Shown here piece after piece: positions 12,701 through 22,275 of a stretch of 64,000 nucleotides of DNA. Numbering within the stretch: the stretch's first letter is position 1; the number at the start of each line of letters is the position of its first letter. The position numbers and the translations under genes are program-made. The stretch comes from Corbicula japonica (taxonomy: Eukaryota; Mollusca; Bivalvia; Venerida; Cyrenidae): assembly GCA_038501625.1 (NCBI GenBank), contig JAZAYU010000054.1, positions 186,001 through 250,000 on the forward strand, given 5' to 3'. The notes below the pieces were generated by a model. The model was not told the DNA's origin, made no database searches, and was given only the letters and a program-made list of their open reading frames with translations.

Positions 12701-15104
12701 CACCAATAGTTTTGTCTTCATAATGGTTTACAATCTGTAAGAAATAAGACAGTCATCTTTACATTTCTTTAACAAGATGGAGTAAGTTTTACTATTCCTT
12801 CACCTCATAGGATAACCTACAGTCAAACTGCAATAACGCAAGCACTTAAGGTTAAGTTTTCCAATCCTATGCCCAAGGTTATAAAACTGAGCATGGAAAC
12901 CAGTCACAAATCTCAAGCATCTGATTGGCTGAAATGGTGACTGGTTTCCAATCTCAGCTTTATAACCTTCAGCCCTAGTTTCAATTTTGTGAATGCTTCA
13001 TACATGTACCTTTGGCTACAGGAACAGCATGCATCTTTAACCATAAATTTTAAAGAGACACAATTCAATTAAAATACATACCGACAAACCAACCAGGTAA
13101 ATAAATTGGTTTAAAAGTATACAAAGTTTCAAAGCTCTCATAATAATGGTATCAAAGTAATGAGCTTACATGCAAACCATAGTTTTAAACAAGTGAAAAT
13201 GGGCCATCAAAGATGGAAGCAGAGTTATGGTACTTTGGCAAAATATACTGAGTGCCAATGAAAAGGCAACAAGTTACTTTTTGGAATATTTTTGATTTGT
13301 GGAAAAGTTTAATAAATTTGCAAAAATAGATGTGTTTTAAAATAAATAATAGATGAAAAGGGAACCTAGAAAGCCACCAAACATGACAAATATGAAAATA
13401 TTGCATGCTTGGTTTGATTGAGCCTGTTCATGGACATTAATGGAAATGCATATTACTGTCCTCGCCGTCTAGCAACGGGTTGAGTGCAACTCAATATTAA
13501 CACCAATAAACACTACAATTTTGATCCATCCCAAATGATGGTATGCATATGGCGGTGAACATGGAACTTTAATGCGGTATTTTCAGATTAATACCATTCC
13601 ATGTGCAGCAGCACATGGTCCCCAGATAAAGAATGGGTTTGCCCTAAACGAGAAAACAATGGGCGGAACTAAACAAAATAGAATTTTGACAGGTGATGTC
13701 GTTGGACCAAGCGATTTCACGTGGAGACATACTTCATTGGATCATGCCCAAAGCCTCGTGTCGCAGATTGTCTAAAAGTCTTGGTATTTTTACATTTGTA
13801 AAGAGTAAAACTTAAAAACTGAAGATGGGATCTGTGTAGCGGTACGTAAAGGTTTACAAATGGAATTGTTTTGAGGTTTTTTATGCATGTCTACATGCCA
13901 AAACGAAACATTCGTGCGTTTGTAAGGGGTAACTGTAGGAGATGAAGTTTAAAAAAATCAGTGGACAATAAATGTATCGATTGGTTACTTTTTGATTTTA
14001 AAACACATTTACCTTTGCAACTTTGTTTAACTTTTACACACATCAAAAATATTCCAAAACATAACCCTGTGACAGAGTTATAGTTCTTGACATTGGGAAT
14101 ATGATGGTGAAATGGTCAATACCCAAAATGGAGTTCTGTAAAACGGGGCACACTTAGACATTGGTCAGATCACCACTTAAGGAACCTAACGGTATAGCAC
14201 TTAAAACCTGTGGATGGTTTACCTGTGTTAAAGTGGCATCGTACATTTTACACGCCTCATCACTGGTTGAGGAAAATTCCAGTCCAAAGCTCCCCCAGTC
14301 CTGAAATACCAAATCTAAAATTGATTATTAAACCATTCAAACACTTAACAATTCTCTGACAAAACAAATCAACCAATATAATCAAATTTATGTTACAATC
14401 ACTTGAAAATATATCCAATTACAGGAAGAAAACATTAATGAAATTTAAGAGCAGCAACTCTTTAAGCTTTTTAAAAGTTTGCCAAAGAATAAGTTTCCTC
14501 TATCATCAAGCTGTGACAGCTTTTAAAGAAGGATTGGAATTAAAACCTTAATCATAATGTTACTGTTGAATATAGACAAAACAATGGAAACAAAGATCTT
14601 TCACCATATTAGCAGATCTAATCCGGCCGTTTCTTCAGTTTTCCCTGAACTGACAAACATTGTCAAGTTTATTATTATTCAAGATTCCATGTCATTGATT
14701 AAGCAATTTAACTGTCCACAAAATCTTGCATTATGCTCTATTAGGACTAGGTCCTAGACTAGGAATGAGCTAGTAGCAGGTACCACATTTTATTACTTTT
14801 CTAACAAAATTCATTTTTTTCAACAATTGTCTCCTGTTATTATCAATATTCATCTGTTTGTAACAATATAATAACGATTTGTCCGGAAATTGTTGAAAAA
14901 ATGATAATTTAATTTTCACAGCTCATCATTAAGATAACTGTACTGTCTGGGGTATGAATTACCTTAATTTCATTATTTTGGTAAAAGACAAAAACTGCTT
15001 ATGCAATGAAACAGTAGGCAATAGTTTTTATTTAAATTGAAAAAAAAACAACAACAACATTTTACCGTGGCTCCTCGCCAATGACAGTGCGGATGTGCAG
15101 GCAT
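711..15104 (-). CDS. TTC38: Tetratricopeptide repeat protein 38 (13 coding exons, complete)
   Basis: Thirteen exons join into a 461-residue protein that follows TTC38 from end to end (the vertebrate protein is about 469). In coding order: 15104-15066, 14300-14223, 12734-12653, 12289-12130, 11147-10974, 7406-7331, 5725-5606, 4127-4032, 3700-3619, 2342-2177, 1891-1735, 1173-1100, 792-711 (stop TAG at 713-711). All introns are GT-AG and every junction keeps phase. Diagnostic stretches: TSDEACKMYDATLTQ (exon 2), YPTDLLSVKFLHD (5), YSFGLEEMNMYSDAEK (6), DAWAVHCVAHCKEM (7), LLCHNYWHWALFYFEKGD (8), VGGSHAQ-RDVLNLF (11/12), LLMERKSLKESPLADRL (13). The family is a helical TPR-type scaffold, probably cytosolic; its biochemical role is not established. 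The ATG at 15104 gives the family's usual N-terminus; an in-frame ATG at 15185 would add 27 residues, and an out-of-frame ATG lies at 15112. Exon 7 has a duplicated acceptor. Confidence 0.93.
1491..1697. mobile_element. Foldback MITE, family Q
   Basis: An imperfect palindrome in a TTC38 intron. The ends read 'aacccttcc...' and '...ggaaaggg', and the arms carry 'gatccatatcagcc' and 'ggctgatctggat', with 'ctgatcaggatctgcac' meeting its complement in the middle. Short reading frames across it (xDPDQPAHxCxLIRI) are by-products of the repeat and recur at every Q copy. Confidence 0.75.
2383..2618. mobile_element. Foldback MITE, family Q (diverged)
   Basis: Same terminal (aaccctt/aaagggt) and internal (gatcaggatct/agatcctgat) motifs as the copy at 1491-1697. 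Its left end lies about 40 bp beyond the acceptor of the TTC38 exon at 2342-2177. Confidence 0.65.
2669..2893. mobile_element. Foldback MITE, family Q (heavily diverged)
   Basis: Terminal 'aaccctttt' and 'agtaaaaggtta', with 'gtatatccagatca' and 'tgatctggatcta' arms. The middle has lost much of the palindrome. Confidence 0.55.
3311..3550. mobile_element. Foldback MITE, family Q (well preserved)
   Basis: This is the cleanest copy in the window and is useful as a consensus. Left arm: 'cctttcctgtaaagat', 'gatccagatcagccggcaca'. Right arm: 'tgtgccggctgatctggatc', then '...aaggaaaggg'. The centre holds 'attcattaggttatttctga', a non-palindromic spacer shared with other Q copies. Confidence 0.8.
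3619..3700 (-). CDS. TTC38: TTC38 coding exon 9, next to an inverted exon copy
   Basis: Listed separately because the exon falls in a repeat-dense stretch and is easily missed. It runs from acceptor TTTTTAG (3702-3701) to donor G|GTGCGT (3618) and encodes LTDTASLCFRLEAEG, matching the family stretch before GYDVG. It joins in phase to 4127-4032 upstream and 2342-2177 downstream. Confidence 0.85.
3737..3812 (+). pseudogene. Inverted partial copy of TTC38 exon 7 in a TTC38 intron
   Basis: On the plus strand, opposite to the gene, about 74 bases align without gaps to the minus-strand exon at 5725-5606, with about 13 mismatches by eye (roughly 82% identity). The translation of the copy, DCVAYCKEMASWHEKGMQFM, parallels exon 7 HCVAHCKEMTGQHEEGIQFM, and the frame is open across the match. 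No acceptor or donor is obvious at its edges, so it looks like a relic of an inverted duplication and not a used exon. Confidence 0.75.
4153..5297. mobile_element. Foldback MITE, family Q, split by a second element
   Basis: The Q palindrome runs from 'aacactttcctg' at 4153 to 'aaggaaagtgtt' ending near 5297, but its right end is interrupted at 4337-5280 by a different inverted-repeat element. Removing the insert restores the usual '...atatatcaaggaaag' end. Confidence 0.7.
4337..5280. mobile_element. 944-bp inverted-repeat element nested in a Q MITE
   Basis: Left end: cctttccacgaccataacg followed by tatttaaacgtgacaaaa. Right end, complemented: cctttccgggcccgaccctg... with the same 'cgtaacgtatttaaacgtgac' block. 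Repeated 'aacccgaccctgtttt' and 'cgtatttaaacgt' blocks occur in both arms. Flanks suggest a short 'atat' target duplication. No transposase frame is visible, so it is non-autonomous. Confidence 0.7.
5477..5570. repeat. 31-bp tandem repeat, three copies
   Basis: The unit contains 'gaacaggtacttgcaataaa' and repeats three times with one or two substitutions, about 35 bp from the donor of the TTC38 exon at 5725-5606. Confidence 0.85.
5702..5775. repeat. 37-bp tandem duplication over a TTC38 splice acceptor
   Basis: Copy one (5702-5738) covers the start of exon 7 and its acceptor; copy two (5739-5775) repeats it with about six changes. Copy two recreates an AG|GCACTGGA acceptor with the exon start at 5762. 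Using that acceptor would give ALDINRFDI followed at once by TGA. Confidence 0.8.
5841..5980. mobile_element. Foldback MITE, family P
   Basis: A near-perfect palindrome with arms 'aaggttataaagctgag', 'ggaaaccagtctcaaatctc' and 'ctgattggctgaaatggcga', then their complements. It sits in a degraded Q element ('ttactcggtggatatggc...cccatgtgccaccag' before it). Confidence 0.85.
6028..6256. mobile_element. Foldback MITE, family Q (diverged)
   Basis: Starts 'gtttaactctctactgc', carries 'gcagatccagatcagcgtgc' and 'tagatccaggtcaca', and ends 'taagggttaaac'. Confidence 0.55.
6507..7293. repeat. 42-bp minisatellite, about 19 copies
   Basis: The unit contains 'gatactagccttgatgggct' and 'agtgggctatgcagagctag'. 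Copies differ by a few bases and some are shortened. The array ends within 40 bp of the donor of the TTC38 exon at 7406-7331. Frames through it are repeat artefacts. Confidence 0.92.
7691..10293. mobile_element. Non-autonomous element with central tandem repeats (pearl/Helentron-like)
   Basis: The left side reads 'aacaagagctgtcagaggag', and a subterminal inverted pair GCTCGACTATTCGAA occurs at 7718-7732 and, complemented, at 10275-10289. Between them lie a unique AT-rich part, ten tandem units of about 145 bp (8300-9830), two ~160-bp units (9840-10200) and a 'gacgccgacaccgacgccga' block just before the right end. Bivalve 'pearl'-type elements with central tandem repeats, now mostly placed with non-autonomous Helitrons, have this build; the family name is inference. 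No Rep/helicase or transposase coding is present. It lies in the TTC38 intron 7407-10973. Confidence 0.7.
8300..9830. repeat. ~145-bp tandem repeat, about ten units, inside the mobile element
   Basis: Each unit holds 'taacagtgaccttgacctt', 'ggacctacaggcatggg', 'cttgtcatggtgaacatttg' and 'caagttattttgaaatccct'. 'gtgaccttgac' recurs at about 8408, 8556, 8699, 8982, 9122, 9267, 9414 and 9558 (spacing 136-156). Minus-strand frames starting MEGFQNN are translations of the repeat. Confidence 0.92.
11362..11670 (+). mobile_element. tRNA-derived SINE with target-site duplication
   Basis: The tRNA-like head at about 11366-11438 has GGTTAGCTCAGTAGGTAGAG (A box) and GGTTCGATCCC (B box). It is followed by 'gtcataccaaagacttt' and 'ttggcgctcagggtgtaag', a body seen in bivalve V-domain/Meta-type SINEs, and an A-rich tail at 11640-11670. 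A perfect 10-bp duplication, cacaggttta, lies at 11352-11361 and 11671-11680. The family name (RUDI-like) is inference. Confidence 0.85.
11858..12112. mobile_element. Foldback MITE, family Q
   Basis: Starts 'taatcctttactcc', carries 'gtagatccaaataagtcaac' and 'gcagctgatctgaacc', and ends 'aaaagagtaaacagtt', only about 20 bp from the donor of the TTC38 exon at 12289-12130. Confidence 0.6.
12871..12976. mobile_element. Foldback MITE, family P, shortened
   Basis: Complete outer arms ('caaggttataaaactgagca' and 'tctcagctttataaccttca'). The inner part of the right arm is deleted: 'ggctgaaatggtgactggtt' joins directly. Confidence 0.75.
13520..13640. repeat. Dispersed repeat copy
   Basis: 'gatccatcccaaatgatggt', 'atggcggtgaacatgg' and 'taataccattccatg' match a second copy at 25608-25705 and, inverted and partial, 36027-36085. 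No coding signal. The flank at 13385-13440 also matches, inverted, 31235-31290 ('aacaggctcaatgaaactg'). Confidence 0.6.
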
Positions 15105-17516
15105 TTTAGCATAAATTTTGAATTCTTTACTACATTTATGTGAAGGTTTGTTTACATTTGTCTGTGTGCTATTTTTGGATATCACATGACCATCGAATTA
15201 AAGGGAAACAACTGTTATGATATTCGGGGCGGATTTGAACTTTCCAAAAAGCTTAGTCTATTAATGTTCATACAATTTTATACGGTTTGATATGGTATAA
15301 AGATCGAACATATTTAACGTCTCAATTTATAGAGAAGTGAAGTATGCATATCAGCAAAAGAGAAACTTAGAACATCCTCCTCAAAGATACAAAGAAATAA
15401 TCGGTTTGTAGAAACAATCAATTCCACTGTGGACACCACAAATATTTATGAAACAAAAAAAACATTGGCTGTTACCGCCTTAGAACGGTCAGTGACAAAA
15501 CAAGTTGTTTTTAATGGGTTCTAGGGTGCACCAACCTCACGCCTGCCACAACAGATTCGCATAGGAACAAACAATTACAAGAAGTCTTGGTGAAATAGCT
15601 CCAACCAGGAATCTACAATAGATTCCTGCTCCAACGCACCCTTCAACACGACAACTAGCGTTGCATGCAAAAGAACACATATAAAATAGATTTCCGAATT
15701 TCCGAACAAAACACATAAACAACTGTCAGTAAATTAAACTTGTCACGATTCCCCGCTGTTCAATTTATGTATAAGGATATTGTTGGGACTGATCGATGCA
15801 CAAATAATTCCTGCACACACCTTTTCGCATTTTTGTTGGAAAGTATTTCAATTCATAGAAGACTCGAAACACCAAACAATGGGTTTCAAATTATAGGTCT
15901 TTCCTTGCCAATACGACATCACTGCATGCCTGTTTGCTCCTTTGCTGCATTCTAATGAAAGCAATAAACCCAATGGCAAAAATAGTCGACGGACAAATTC
16001 TGAGTCGGCACGATCCATTTCGTAAGTGAATGCTACAGAGTCAATCTCCTTCGCAGAGTTGTCGTTCCTTACGCTCGCTTTACGTGGATGTAATGAGCCG
16101 ATTGTGTAAGATAGTGCTACAAAGTAACACTCAAACAATAATTAAGATGCTGATAAACTTGATTTTATTTTCATGACATTTAGACTTTGCATAACCGTTT
16201 GAAATGTATCAATAACATGTCTTCTTAGAATATAATTGCAATATAAAAATATATCATAGTCGTGCGTGATATAATCCAAAGATGTTTACAGTCTAGTACT
16301 TTTATCATTTGTGACATGCTTTCCACGTGTTCCTTCATCTTGATTTACGTGTAAAAAGATAAACTAGAGACTCCTACATATTGATGTGGCTGGATGGAAT
16401 ATAATCGTTTGATTAAAAGTCCTAAAATCGCGAATATCAGATCACTGATTTCTCTTTTTTTTTGCCAATTGGTACCCTGGTATTTCACGTAAAATGATTT
16501 CTTTGATCATCGGTGTACTGTTTCTTTACGAATAACAAATGCAACATTCTAAAACTGTTGACTTCTTATTTTTTTGATTTTGAATAAACCTTTATGCATA
16601 TTTATTTCCACATAATTATAATCTTCGAATCACATTATCGTCTACGTCTGTGTTAACACCTGATCATTTTTAATTCGTTTTGTTTGAGAAAAAACCCACT
16701 GCAAATTAAGTGTTTACTGCTATAATTAACAAAAGTGAGCGCAAGGATACATCGAAGTTAAAACTTTTATCGTAGGATGCTTGCATAACCGACAGACTAA
16801 AAACGTTCACATCTGACACTGGTGTGCTCATACCAATACCACATCAAAGCTTATCAACAACTCTTTCTTGTGGTAGTACATTTTGCTGTACATTAGTGAA
16901 GAAATGTAACTTCCCGGTGCTGTGCCTAGTGTGCGTTTGCATGCTCAATTAAGATAATGAAAAATGATAATTTTGTGACTTCATTAGATCGGAACTAAAA
17001 TTTACATGATGTCTATAGTGGTAGTTCAGACTTCTCACTAGTCTAATACGAGTAATTTTGTTGTTATTTTTTTCTTACTTCTTCTTTTCTTTCGTCGTAA
17101 ATAAGACATTTGTACCTTATCTTACAAAGGACGGAATAACTGAATATGCTTTAGGCGAAGAATTGCACAGCTTTTCCGCGCCGCTAAGTGAAACTACGTT
17201 CTTTGAATTATCTTTACTGCGTAGTCACCAAACTTCGCTGATCATCATTAAACCAATGGTCATGACCTAGTTACCTACCTTTTTGACGTCTGATATATAT
17301 TCGGTGAAATCAACATCCATGACCTACATTTTAGAAATTATGTTCTCTGCGTAATGGGAATTGGTGCATTATGTCAAATTGCCAAGGTAATTGTTGTAAT
17401 ATAGAATGACGACTGTTAGAAAAATATGATAGCCATGTTTTATTTGAAATACTATTTTAAAGAATGATAAATACATAATCGACAGCCCATTTAATTTGTT
17501 CTGACATAAAAACAAC

Positions 17517-17890
17517 AACTTAAACAATACAATAATTGAGAAACATCCAACTGCCGAAACATGTTAACCATTTTGTAAAGTACAAATGGAGAGATAATCC
17601 AAGAAAAAAAGGGAGCCACAGTTATGTTTCTTGTCAGGGCCATGATCTGTGCACTGCTTAGTAAATGTGGTGCATAGTTTTATACTTCTGGTATGTAGAA
17701 ATTAAGAAAAAATCCAACCTGCCAAAACATTGCAGGTTAACTATCTCAAGTACAAAACGGGGAGATTACCCAAGATGTTAGATAGCCACAGTTATGGAAC
17801 TTGTCAGGGTCATGATATGTGCACTGTTAAGTTTTTATGTAAACGTTCATACCACTGCTATTTGTAGAAAATGAGAAATATTAAACTGAC
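17517..17890. repeat. ~185-bp repeat, two diverged tandem copies
   Basis: Both copies carry 'atccaac.tgcc.aaacat', 'gccacagttatg', 'cttgtcaggg.catgat' and 'gtgcactg', offset by about 180 bp. Confidence 0.75.
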
Positions 17891-18079
17891 CGAAACAGGT
17901 TAGCCTGACGGACGTGCGGAAGTACAGTTTATTCGCTGGATGCGGTCGGGGTGGGGGCAAAAAAGTTAATGTTAGTAAAATTTAATGTAAACATCCTATT
18001 TACTACATAGCTACTTAAAACGAGGTCAATGTACTTTAAAAGAGCGACATGACTTTCTTTATCTTAATAAACAGAAATC

Positions 18080-18500
18080 TTCAATGTTTAGCTGCGGAGA
18101 TACTATTTACTGTTCGCTTAAACCTACAATAATAATTCGTTGGTATTACCAGGTGGATGTGATTATATGGGAGCTGGTAATTCAAGGCTACGCGACTGCC
18201 TTGACACAGATACTTAGAAACGTTAACTACCATTCGCGTTCCTGTTATAACGGACTAAACAGGTTAGTTAGTTTATATTTTTAAAGCAGCTCCCCCATCG
18301 TTCTTTTGCCAGGTAGGGCTTCATCAATGCCAATATTTTCTGAACACTTATATACGAGTTATGTTCATTTGTATTTAGAGCATTTAAACATTTGTAACAG
18401 TCAAACTTTTAAAACAAACTAAATCAAAAATCCTTAGTACTAGATGGATGTTAAGATGAACATTTTGTATCTCCCCGGGGTACTTTGTAAAAATAATAAA
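18080..18500. repeat. Duplicated segment, copy 1
   Basis: Shares 'gctacgcgactgc', 'taa.ggactaaac', 'atttttaaagcagc' and a cccggg-centred stretch, in the same order, with 21340-21740. This suggests an old segmental duplication about 3.3 kb apart. Confidence 0.55.
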
Positions 18501-18751
18501 TACAGAAAAATACTCCTTCAAATGTGACCTTGACCTGAAGAATTTGGCATCATTATAACCTTTTTGCAATATACATTAAAAACTCATTAATAAATATTAA
18601 GAAACGGCAAAATTAAAACCAGCATTCTGTTTTCGTGACGGACCGACGGACGGTTGGACAAAGCGGCCCATACGTACATGTATCGCATTTTCTCAGAAAC
18701 GGCGACAGCACTTTGAACTGCATTTGTTCATCTTATTGTACGGTGATCCTG

Positions 18752-18894
18752 TGTCAAAGATCATAAAACTAAATCTGGTGACCAGTCTTAAATATCAAGC
18801 ATCTAATTGGATGAAATGGCGAGTCGCCATTTCAGCCAAACAGACGCTTGGGATTTGTAACTGGTCTCCAATCGCAGTTTTAAAATCTTAGACC
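18752..18894. mobile_element. Foldback MITE, family P (variant ends)
   Basis: The arms are diverged: 'aagatcataaaactaaatct' in place of 'aaggttataaagctgagat', but the centre 'ggcgagtcgccatttcagcc' is kept. The variant ends match the copy at 36373-36521, so at least two subfamilies exist. Confidence 0.75.
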
Positions 18895-21339
18895 CTATTC
18901 GTGAGGTGGTTGTGCTTGTAGGCGAATTCCTTTCCTGAAAACATTTTCTCAGATCGCCCTAACTAAATATTCATCCCTATTTATCGATAACACTGCCCCG
19001 ATGTTATTTTTGGTATTGTTCTGGAAAATGTTAATAAAGCTAATCAGATAAAAACTGCTTGAACTTATCGCATAGTTTATTGATTCAAGTAAACTGGAAT
19101 ATGTTAAGAGAACTACAATCACGTTTAATATTCGTGTAAACAAGACTATGATATATAAACGCTCATGACATTGCTGCAAATCTAAATTTGACTGCAGTTG
19201 TCGCTTTAGCCTTATGATAAAGATGACGGGCCTCTTACCGCTCTGGATTCGAGTCAGTCTGTTGTCGAACCCCATGATCCAATCTGTTTAAGAATTTGCC
19301 TGGCTTAGTTTATTTTTTTTTCATCAAACAAAGCTGAGTAGAAGAGAGAATAAAACTATAAATATTTACACCGCATACAACATACCCAGTCAGAAACAGA
19401 GAATCCACGGGGTTACCGCATATAACTTTCAGTATCAAAACATATTTCCAACTTCTGCTTTCAACCACATCCAAGAATGCACAAACCTCACACATGTCGT
19501 TCCAGCTTCTTGAGAATACGTACAAATTGCCTGGATGAAATATCTCTAACCCGCCCACATTCTTGACAGTATTGCATGCAAAAGCATTCTAACACACTAT
19601 AAGCGAAAGCAAAGTGAAAACAACTGCTACATGTATATAATGATTAATTGTATTATGCACGGTGAACGCTGCGGTATGCGTTAGCGAACTCTTGAACATC
19701 CTCATATTTTTCACATATCTCAGAATACATAAAGCCCACTGGGATACATGCCTGTCGCTCCTATTGATTAACATATACTCACAAAACACATTCATTTTAT
19801 CAAGGATGGCTTCGTGACAAATATATACACTCAGGGGGTATCCATCTGTTTCCAATAAGCACATGAATAATGTATGGGAATATTGAACGTTTCATATGTG
19901 AATCGAATCAAACAAATGTAATAATATCCTAAATGTTTAAAAAACGGTCTCGTTTCGTTTCTGGGGAAATCGGCATAGAGAATCCCATGGCATTTTATAG
20001 TCAGAAAAATGACTGAGCTGTCTAAATGATGTTTGTTTAATCGTTCACATTGTTGCAAATAATAGTTTTATAAGCCTTTATGTATACAATGTATATACAA
20101 TAAGGATGAATTTAGTATAATACGTTTATTAAGTAGCATTTACAAAATTTATTTTTTTATTACAGCTTTATATGAATTCATTAAAAATTGATTGTGAATT
20201 AAGTATAGGTAGCCGATCGACCGATTTAATTTGTAAATGCTGATTGATAAACACTAATCGACTTAGTAATTGAAATTATATTCACTTACTCTGTAAATCA
20301 TTCATTAATGCTTAAGTACTGATAATAATTAAAAAAATCCCCAAAATTTGCAAATTTGGAAAAATATAAATTCAGCCAGTTCTACAAGATATTCTGCAAC
20401 AAAACCCCATTATTTACGAAGCATTCTCATCTATCGTTAATAAATGCAGTACTAAGTAGTAGCAGTTGGGAAGTTTTACCATGTACTGGAAGTAAATGAC
20501 CTTGTAATGAATGCACAGGAGTGTGTATGCTAACATGTTAACATTTCTGGAAGACGGAGACCTTGCAATGATAATCTCTGTATTCTCATTCAGCGATAAT
20601 TCGTTCAGTATGTTATGGTGCGCGACCAATTTGTATAGGTTAATGTTAATTAATGACCATTTACACAATTAAGCCGGTCTAGCGCGGCGCAACCGACTTA
20701 GAGATTCAAATTACATTGAGTAAATCAACATAATTACCGTATAAATTTATTTTTCAACAATTTGAAAAATTCTGCAATACCACTGGACAAAATATAATTC
20801 AAAACACTAAAATTTGAAAATGCTTATTGATTAGCACCAGTTGAAATTATATTTAGCAGGAGTCTTGAAACTAAGTACTTTTCACAGGCATTTCTTAACT
20901 GGATTCCATCGATTTTTTAGAAATCGATTTAAAAATGTACCGATAATTGATAAATAATATTATATAGTTTTTGGTATTTGAACTATATTTGTGTTTATTG
21001 CGTATAAGATTGTCTGCATTATGCGAGTAAACACTAATCTACATAATACGCACGCACGTACACTCACATACATTAACAAATGAAAATCATTTCTCATATA
21101 GCAACATTAAAGCAACTACATCTGATATAAATAACATTTTTATATACAAACTTGATTAAGGAAATCAAACATCGGCTTTAAATGAGTTCCAAATAATATG
21201 GAATCTCGTATTTCTTTTCATAAATCAAAAAGCCTCATTGAAATGTTCAAATTATTGTATAAATAGTGTGTTAATAAACTTCAGTTTGATTGTAACATTT
21301 TAAAAACTAGTGATATATAACACCTTCCTACTTGCGTTA
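18895..21339. other. AT-rich intergenic DNA, no gene seen
   Basis: Only short frames without recognisable domains. No tRNA, tandem array or clear splice-bounded exon is visible. Confidence 0.4.
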
Positions 21340-21740
21340 AGTGCAGGTCAATGACCTTGAGTACTTAATGTCATTTTTTATTAAGCTGTTTACATATATC
21401 ACACAAAACAACAAGTTGGTCATTATAAGAACAATATTTTCTGAAGCTACGCGACTGCTTAGAACATATCGGGAAACACAACATCCAGTGTATTATATGA
21501 ATATTGAATCACTATCATTCGCTTTTCTAACCTCGTTGTGTTCGGATGTAATGGACTAAACTTGATCGCAAGTATAATTACTTTTCACATTTTTAAAGCA
21601 GCATATGCTCATTTCTCTACCAGTTAGAGAATATTGATTTGTGTTTAAATATTTTCCCCGGGTTAGGCACACGTACAGAACAATACCATATGTAAGTGTA
21701 ATACAATACGTATGTTAAGATGATTTGAACCTTTTAAAAA
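21340..21740. repeat. Duplicated segment, copy 2
   Basis: Partner of 18080-18500; see that entry for the shared blocks. Confidence 0.55.
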
Positions 21741-22129
21741 GGAAATTTCCCTAGATGCATCGTCTAAGTTGAGGACAAGTTGTCTGTTATTGCACGTTCA
21801 ATTATTGTGGGACAATAAACCATGATTTTAACCGCAATGTGGTCGCAATTTTGAGGTAAACAGTTGAAACTTTGTCTCAGTCTTATTTATCAGACATAAA
21901 TATGGAGCGCCAAATCTACATTAACTCATTTATTTGAAGTTATCTTTATTTTTTTTATTGCACTTCTCTTCAAAACATTCAATACCTCTTCACATTCTGA
22001 AATTGATGAGCTCTCTAAATGATTTGGAAAGCACATTAACTCAGTTGCATTAAGCATAATTTAATTAAATTAAAGATATCTTCAATCCTTACACATATTC
22101 GTTATTGATTTTAAGTATGTTGCATTTGC

Positions 22130-22275
22130 AGGGGGTCCATCAAATTTGGTTTTTGCGGAAAGTAAGTGAGGGACATGTTCTGTGCGGAACAAAATGGCGG
22201 AATATTTCGTTATTCATACATTATACATGTCCCACACTTACTTTTCCGCAAAAACCAAATACGTTGGAACCCCTG
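22130..22275. mobile_element. Small foldback element
   Basis: Ends 'aggggg' and 'cccct', with arms of about 50 bp: 'tttggtttttgcggaaagta' then 'gggacatgt' on the left, and 'acatgtccc' then 'tacttttccgcaaaaaccaa' on the right. The loop is about 45 bp. Different from families P and Q. Confidence 0.8.

Larger units (their letters stand above)
15105..18750. other. TTC38 5' flank and intergenic DNA
   Basis: The TTC38 promoter should lie just above 15104, but no TATA box or CpG-rich stretch stands out. Two minus-strand frames (15722-15537 and 16138-15848) have no family I recognise. From 16.2 kb the sequence is AT-rich with no exon-like signal except the two-copy repeat at 17517-17890. Confidence 0.4.

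Noticed and set aside
15848..16138. 96-codon minus-strand frame (VAFTYEMDRADSEFVRRLFL)
   Set aside because: Its composition looks protein-like, but I recognise no family and see no exon structure; it may belong to a dispersed repeat. A genome-wide search would decide.
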